Of a stretch of 33,891 nt of DNA, positions 30,110 to 33,891 are shown one piece after another (the stretch's first letter is position 1; the number at the start of each line of letters is the position of its first letter). The notes below the pieces were generated by a model. That model was not told the DNA's origin, ran no database searches, and worked only from the letters and a program-made list of their open reading frames with translations. This stretch comes from Clostridia bacterium. Its GTDB lineage: Bacteria > Bacillota > Clostridia > Saccharofermentanales > Saccharofermentanaceae. Location of the stretch: the NCBI GenBank assembly GCA_024403755.1, contig JAKSRF010000015.1, positions 1-33,891 of the forward strand. The letters are read 5' to 3'. The position numbers and the translations under genes were made by a program.

Positions 30110-31945
30110 ATGAGTCGTATAGAGATTGAACTCCAAAGTAAGGAAAACAAAGCGTTAAAAGATGTCTATTCAATGCTTGAGAGAAGAATCAGCGGCAGTC
30201 CGAGAGGAATCTGTCCTATTGATGTTGTCATCAGCGCAGTTCGTTTCAGTCACGGTCAGAGTTGCGGTAAATGTAACCCTTGCCGTATCGGTTTAGGCCA
30301 ATTGATTAATATGATGGATTCGGTTCTGGATGGAAAAGCAGACGAGAACATTATTGAGGTGATACAGAGAACGGCAAAGTCCATATATGATTCTGCCGAT
30401 TGTGTTATAGGTGCGGAAGCTGCACAGACAGTACTTAAAAGTGTTGATGTTTTCAAAGATGATTATTTGAGTCATATTCATAACGGGTGTTGTAAATTCG
30501 GAATTGAGAGAGCAATTCCGTGTACCGATATATGTCCTGCTCATGTTGATGTTCCGGGTTATATTGCTTTAATCGCTGAAGGAAGATATGAAGATGCAGT
30601 ACGACTTATTCGTAAGGACAATCCGTTTCCTTCCGTGTGCGGTTATGTTTGTGAGCATTCGTGTGAGACTTACTGCCGCCGCAAAATGATAGATGATGCA
30701 GTTAATATTTGCGGTTTGAAGCGTTATGCAGTTGATAATGCCGGTGATATTGCCGTTCCGACAAAGGCGCCTGCAACAGGAAAGAAAATAGCAATTGTCG
30801 GCGGAGGCCCTGCAGGACTTACTACGGCTTATTATCTTGCCTTAATGGGACATGAACCGCATGTTTATGAACAAAGACCTAAGCTCGGAGGAATGCTTCG
30901 TTACGGAATTCCGGATTACAGACTTCCTCAGAATGTTCTGGATAAGGACATTCAGTATATTCTCGACAGCGGTGTAACGGCTGAGTGTAATATCAGCATA
31001 GGTAAAGATATTACTTTAGATGAGATAAAGACAAAGTATGATGCAGTATATTTGGCAATCGGTGCACATAATGACAAGAAGCTGGGAATAGACGGTGAAG
31101 AAAGCAAAAATGTTGTAAGTGCCGTAAAAATGCTTCGCAGTGCAGGAGAAGGCAATGCCGAATCACTTGAAGGAAAAAGTGTTGTAGTAATAGGCGGCGG
31201 AAATGTTGCCATGGATGCTACAAGAACAGCGTTAAGGCTCGGTGCCGACCGTGTTACCTGTGTTTATCGACGCAGAATAAAGGATATGACTGCACTTCCG
31301 GAAGAGATTCAGGATGCTCAGGCTGAGGGGGCAAAGATAATTATATTACATGCTCCCGATCACATAGAGGCAAATGATAACGGTGAGGTAACGGCTCTTT
31401 GGGCACAACCTCAGATGGTAAGTGCAATCGGTAAGGATGGTCGTACTTCTGTTAAGAATGCAGATAAACCGCTTGTCAGAATTCCGTGCGATTATTTGAT
31501 TGTTGCTATCGGTCAGGCGGTAGATATAAAGCATTTTGAGGAAAGCGGAATCAAAACCAAGAGAGGTACATTGGAGGCTAAGCTTTCAAGCTTCGTAGAA
31601 GGCAGCGGTAATGTATTTGCAGGCGGTGATGCGGAATCCGGTCCGGTCACGGTTATTCGTGCTGTGGCTGCAGGAAAGGTTGCAGCAGCAAATATTGATG
31701 AATTCTTGGGCTTTGAACATAATATTTCCGTCGATATTGATATTCCGGACCCGGAGCATTCATGTACTCCGCCGTGCGGAAGAGTTGATCTTACCGGAAG
31801 TTGTATTGAAGATATTAAAGGTAATTTTAGTCTTGTTACTGAAGGAATGTCAGAGCAGGAGGCAAAACAGGAATGTTCAAGATGTCTTCGTTGTGACTAT
31901 AATGGTTTAGGTAAATTCAGAGGAGGCAGAATCGAGCAATGGTAA
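30110..31945 (+). CDS. GltD/NfnB-like NAD(P)H flavoprotein fused to a NuoF-type 4Fe-4S domain
   Basis: The 611-residue flavoprotein probably moves electrons between NAD(P)H and the hydrogenase encoded next. It opens with a NuoF/HydB C-terminal-type cluster domain, SCGKCNPCRIG (Cys52/55/58) with a fourth Cys at 98. A Fer4_20 domain follows (Cys138, 142, 177, 181, 185, 189), as in GltD and NfnB. Then comes an FAD dinucleotide fold IVGGGPAGLTTA (229-240), GMLRYGIPDYRLP, a second fold VVVIGGGNVAMDATRTA, VYRRR..MTALPEE (typical for NADPH sites), and the FAD closing motif VFAGGDAESGPVTVIRA. The C-terminus adds Cys pairs (CTPPCG; CSRCLRCD). The FMN/NADH-binding core of NuoF is absent. Its last seven bases overlap the hydA start, indicating tight coupling. 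It is not a glutamate synthase small subunit: no large subunit is present. Confidence 0.85.
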   Translation: MSRIEIELQSKENKALKDVYSMLERRISGSPRGICPIDVVISAVRFSHGQSCGKCNPCRIGLGQLINMMDSVLDGKADENIIEVIQRTAKSIYDSADCVIGAEAAQTVLKSVDVFKDDYLSHIHNGCCKFGIERAIPCTDICPAHVDVPGYIALIAEGRYEDAVRLIRKDNPFPSVCGYVCEHSCETYCRRKMIDDAVNICGLKRYAVDNAGDIAVPTKAPATGKKIAIVGGGPAGLTTAYYLALMGHEPHVYEQRPKLGGMLRYGIPDYRLPQNVLDKDIQYILDSGVTAECNISIGKDITLDEIKTKYDAVYLAIGAHNDKKLGIDGEESKNVVSAVKMLRSAGEGNAESLEGKSVVVIGGGNVAMDATRTALRLGADRVTCVYRRRIKDMTALPEEIQDAQAEGAKIIILHAPDHIEANDNGEVTALWAQPQMVSAIGKDGRTSVKNADKPLVRIPCDYLIVAIGQAVDIKHFEESGIKTKRGTLEAKLSSFVEGSGNVFAGGDAESGPVTVIRAVAAGKVAAANIDEFLGFEHNISVDIDIPDPEHSCTPPCGRVDLTGSCIEDIKGNFSLVTEGMSEQEAKQECSRCLRCDYNGLGKFRGGRIEQW

Positions 31946-33702
31946 ATATTGTGATAAACGGAAAAAATATAACGGTGCCTTCCGGAATTACGATTCTTGA
32001 GGCTGCCAAAATCGCAAAAATCAACATACCGCATTTGTGCTATCTGAAAGAGTTAAATGAAGTCGGAGCCTGCAGATTATGTTGTGTAGAGGTTAAAGGC
32101 GAAGAGAATCTTATTCCTTCCTGCGAGTTTAAAGTTAAGGAAGGAATGGAGATAACAACTAACAGTCAGCGAGTTAAGAATGCGACCAGAATGAATCTTG
32201 AATTGATAATGAGTCAGCATCAGGGAGAATGTACAACTTGCAGTCGCGGAGGTAATTGTCGACTCCAGAATCTTGCCAACGAGTACAATCTCTCGAGTAA
32301 GTCATACTTTAAGAAAGAAATCGACAGTAAAAGCGAATTAACAGATTTTGATTTTCCGCTTATTCGTGATGAGTATAAGTGTATCCAGTGTATGAGATGT
32401 GTTTCAGTTTGTGATAAGGTACAGAATCTTCATATATGGAATATACTTAATACAGGAAGCAGAACTCGCGTCGGTGTTGCAGGAAATGTCAAGTTGATAA
32501 ATACAGACTGTTCCTTGTGCGGTCAGTGCATTACTCATTGCCCGGTAGGTGCTTTGAGTGAGAGAGATGATACAAAAAAAGTTTTGGATGCAATAGAGAA
32601 TCCTGATGTTATTACAGTAGCTCAGATTGCACCTGCAGTAAGAAGCGGATATGCCGAATTACTTGGAATAGACCCGAAGGAGGCAACTGTTGAACGTCTC
32701 GCAGGTGCCCTTAAGCTTATGGGATTTGATTATGTATTTGATACCAGTTTTACTGCGGATCTCACAATTATGGAAGAAGGAAGCGAACTTATCAGACGAT
32801 TAAAAGCCGGCGAATTGGATAAATATCCGATGTTTACCAGTTGTTGTCCGGGTTGGATACGTTTTATTAAGAGTCAGTATCCGGAATTGGTGCCGCAGCT
32901 TTCTTCAGCCAAGAGCCCACAGCAGATGTTCGGTGCACTGATTAAATCCTATTTTGCTGAACAGAATAATATAGATCCTGCGAAGATTGTCAGCGTATCT
33001 GTTATGCCTTGTGTTGCGAAGAAGGCAGAGGCAGCACTTCCTGAGATGGTTAATGACAATAATACTCCTGATGTTGATGTAGTATTGACAACAAGAGAAT
33101 TAATGAGAATGTTTAAGGCAGAACGAATAAATTTAACTGATGTTGAAGAGATTCCGTTCGATTCTTTGTTTAACGACTATACCGGTGCGGGGGTTATATT
33201 CGGTACTACCGGAGGCGTATTGGAGGCAGCTCTGCGTTCGGGTTATTATCTTGTTACGGGCAGAAAGCCGGATGCTGATGCGTTCTCAGAAGTTCGTGCA
33301 TGTGATTTTAATGATGCCGGTGTAGCATATATCGACAACGGTAGCGCCAGCTGGCGCGAAGCAACCTTTGATTTGGACGGAACTCCGCTTCGTGTTGCCG
33401 TTACAAGCGGTCTTGGTAATACAAGAAAGCTTATAGAAGCAATTAAGTCAGGTAAGGTCTCATATGACTTTGTTGAGATTATGGCTTGCCCGGGAGGTTG
33501 TGCCGGCGGCGGCGGACAGATTATCCACTGTGATGATGTTGAACGCGGAATGGAAAGAGGACAGGTTTTACGTGAAATTGACGCTTCAAGCGAAGTGCGT
33601 TTTTCCCATGAGAATAAGGATGTTCAAAGATTGTATAATGACTGGCTCGGAACACCGGGAAGCGAACTGGCCGAGAAGTATCTCCATACCCAAAAGAAGT
33701 GA
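31939..33702 (+). CDS. hydA: [FeFe] hydrogenase, multi-cluster catalytic subunit
   Basis: This enzyme makes or oxidises H2 at an H-cluster. The 587 residues have, in order, a 2Fe-2S domain (Cys34, 45, 48, 62), a His/Cys cluster site (His94, Cys98, 101, 107), two 4Fe-4S sites (Cys148/151/154/158 and 191/194/197/201), and the H-cluster domain: TSCCPGW (Cys302 proton relay, Cys303 ligand), MPCVAKKAE (Cys358) and MACPGGCAGGGGQ (Cys517, Cys521). The C-terminal SHENKDVQRLYNDWLGTP is the small-subunit-like tail. Gly replaces the Ala of the classical TSCCPAW motif, a variant I associate with NAD(P)-linked hydrogenases. The start overlaps the preceding gene by seven bases. The maturases HydE, HydF and HydG are not in the window. 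No obvious terminator follows. Confidence 0.95.
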   Translation: MVNIVINGKNITVPSGITILEAAKIAKINIPHLCYLKELNEVGACRLCCVEVKGEENLIPSCEFKVKEGMEITTNSQRVKNATRMNLELIMSQHQGECTTCSRGGNCRLQNLANEYNLSSKSYFKKEIDSKSELTDFDFPLIRDEYKCIQCMRCVSVCDKVQNLHIWNILNTGSRTRVGVAGNVKLINTDCSLCGQCITHCPVGALSERDDTKKVLDAIENPDVITVAQIAPAVRSGYAELLGIDPKEATVERLAGALKLMGFDYVFDTSFTADLTIMEEGSELIRRLKAGELDKYPMFTSCCPGWIRFIKSQYPELVPQLSSAKSPQQMFGALIKSYFAEQNNIDPAKIVSVSVMPCVAKKAEAALPEMVNDNNTPDVDVVLTTRELMRMFKAERINLTDVEEIPFDSLFNDYTGAGVIFGTTGGVLEAALRSGYYLVTGRKPDADAFSEVRACDFNDAGVAYIDNGSASWREATFDLDGTPLRVAVTSGLGNTRKLIEAIKSGKVSYDFVEIMACPGGCAGGGGQIIHCDDVERGMERGQVLREIDASSEVRFSHENKDVQRLYNDWLGTPGSELAEKYLHTQKK

Positions 33703-33797
33703 TATTTTATGCGGCTGTCTCAAAACCGTCGTGTGCAGCTGCACGCTTGATGGTTCAGGGCGGATAATCCGGTGAATCATACATTGTTTGATTACGA

Positions 33798-33891
33798 TTT
33801 CTCCAAAATAAGGCATTTTCTTCTCCGTTGGAGAGATTTTAGGGCCATTTTGGAGAACTTTTACAGAAACTTCTCCAAATCGAGGCATTTT
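33798..33891 (+). repeat. Intergenic repeat array with nested inverted repeats, cut by the window end
   Basis: A 22-base unit, TTTCTCCAAAATAAGGCATTTT (33798-33819, shown as TTCTCC..GGCATTTT), recurs as TTCTCC..GAGGCATTTT at 33871-33891. Between them an inverted copy of the first half, ATTTTGGAGAA (33847-33857), makes a perfect 11-bp inverted repeat with TTCTCCAAAAT (33799-33809); inside it TCTCC/GGAGA (33822-33826/33830-33834) forms a small hairpin. No transposase is visible; a MITE-like or REP-like element is possible. Ahead of it lie a 12-bp palindrome GTGCAGCTGCAC (33733-33744) and little else. Confidence 0.6.

Noticed and set aside
33713..33725. GGCTGTCTCAAAA as an insertion-sequence end or terminator arm
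   Set aside because: It resembles ends seen in some elements, but no matching inverted partner or transposase is visible in the window.
33586..33888. Minus-strand 100-codon frame with two MP(R/Y)FGE repeats
   Set aside because: It reads through the 3' end of hydA and the intergenic repeat; the peptide repeat merely reflects the DNA repeat.

Overview
The window reads as chromosomal DNA of an anaerobic, low-to-mid GC Firmicute of class Clostridia, probably a gut or rumen fibre degrader of the Lachnospiraceae/Oscillospirales type. The signs are the hprK-murB-rapZ-whiA block, strong GGAGG ribosome binding sites, an [FeFe] hydrogenase, lipoprotein sugar-binding proteins with Thr/Ala/Glu-rich tethers, and intracellular cellobiose and cellodextrin phosphorylases. 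I cannot resolve the genus. Nearly all genes lie on the + strand; the one clear exception is an ECF transporter S component at 23186-23722. I see no rRNA, tRNA, CRISPR array, transposase or prophage gene.

Region 1 (1-3568) is cell-envelope: the 3' part of a HlyD-type adaptor carrying six 30-bp in-frame repeats, a MacB-like extracytoplasmic-domain protein with only two membrane segments, and a lipoprotein whose start codon abuts a terminator. Region 2 (3569-15706) is a cello-oligosaccharide module: a structured leader, a sugar-binding lipoprotein, an internal terminator, two ABC permeases (the first with a loop of about 500 residues between TM1 and TM2), cellobiose phosphorylase, then mnmA, then cellodextrin phosphorylase. 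No ATPase is encoded here, so a shared MsmX-type ATPase elsewhere is likely. Imported cellodextrins would be shortened phosphorolytically to glucose-1-phosphate and glucose.

Region 3 (15737-19395) holds two tandem paralogous membrane proteins with two and three zinc ribbons. Each is preceded by a near-identical terminator, so the duplicated unit seems to include it. Region 4 (19491-23185) is hprK-murB-rapZ-whiA, linking carbon control, peptidoglycan precursor synthesis and cell-division control; yvcK, often found between rapZ and whiA, is absent. whiA abuts the convergent ECF gene with no spacer.

Region 5 (23845-29908) contains a membrane-anchored PQQ-type beta-propeller protein, two unrecognised genes, a uridine-kinase-like P-loop kinase, a MetA-family homoserine acyltransferase with the acetyl-type Glu111, and NAD(P)H-hydrate dehydratase. 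Region 6 (30004-33702) is a two-gene operon coupling a GltD-like flavoprotein, fused to a NuoF-type 4Fe-4S domain, to a multi-cluster [FeFe] hydrogenase. The window ends in an intergenic repeat/inverted-repeat array that runs off the edge.

The most unusual items are the giant permease loop, the fused flavoprotein-hydrogenase pair, the duplicated zinc-ribbon membrane proteins and a TCGA-centred palindrome shared by two promoters. All functional calls come from reading motifs and from remembered families, not from database searches.
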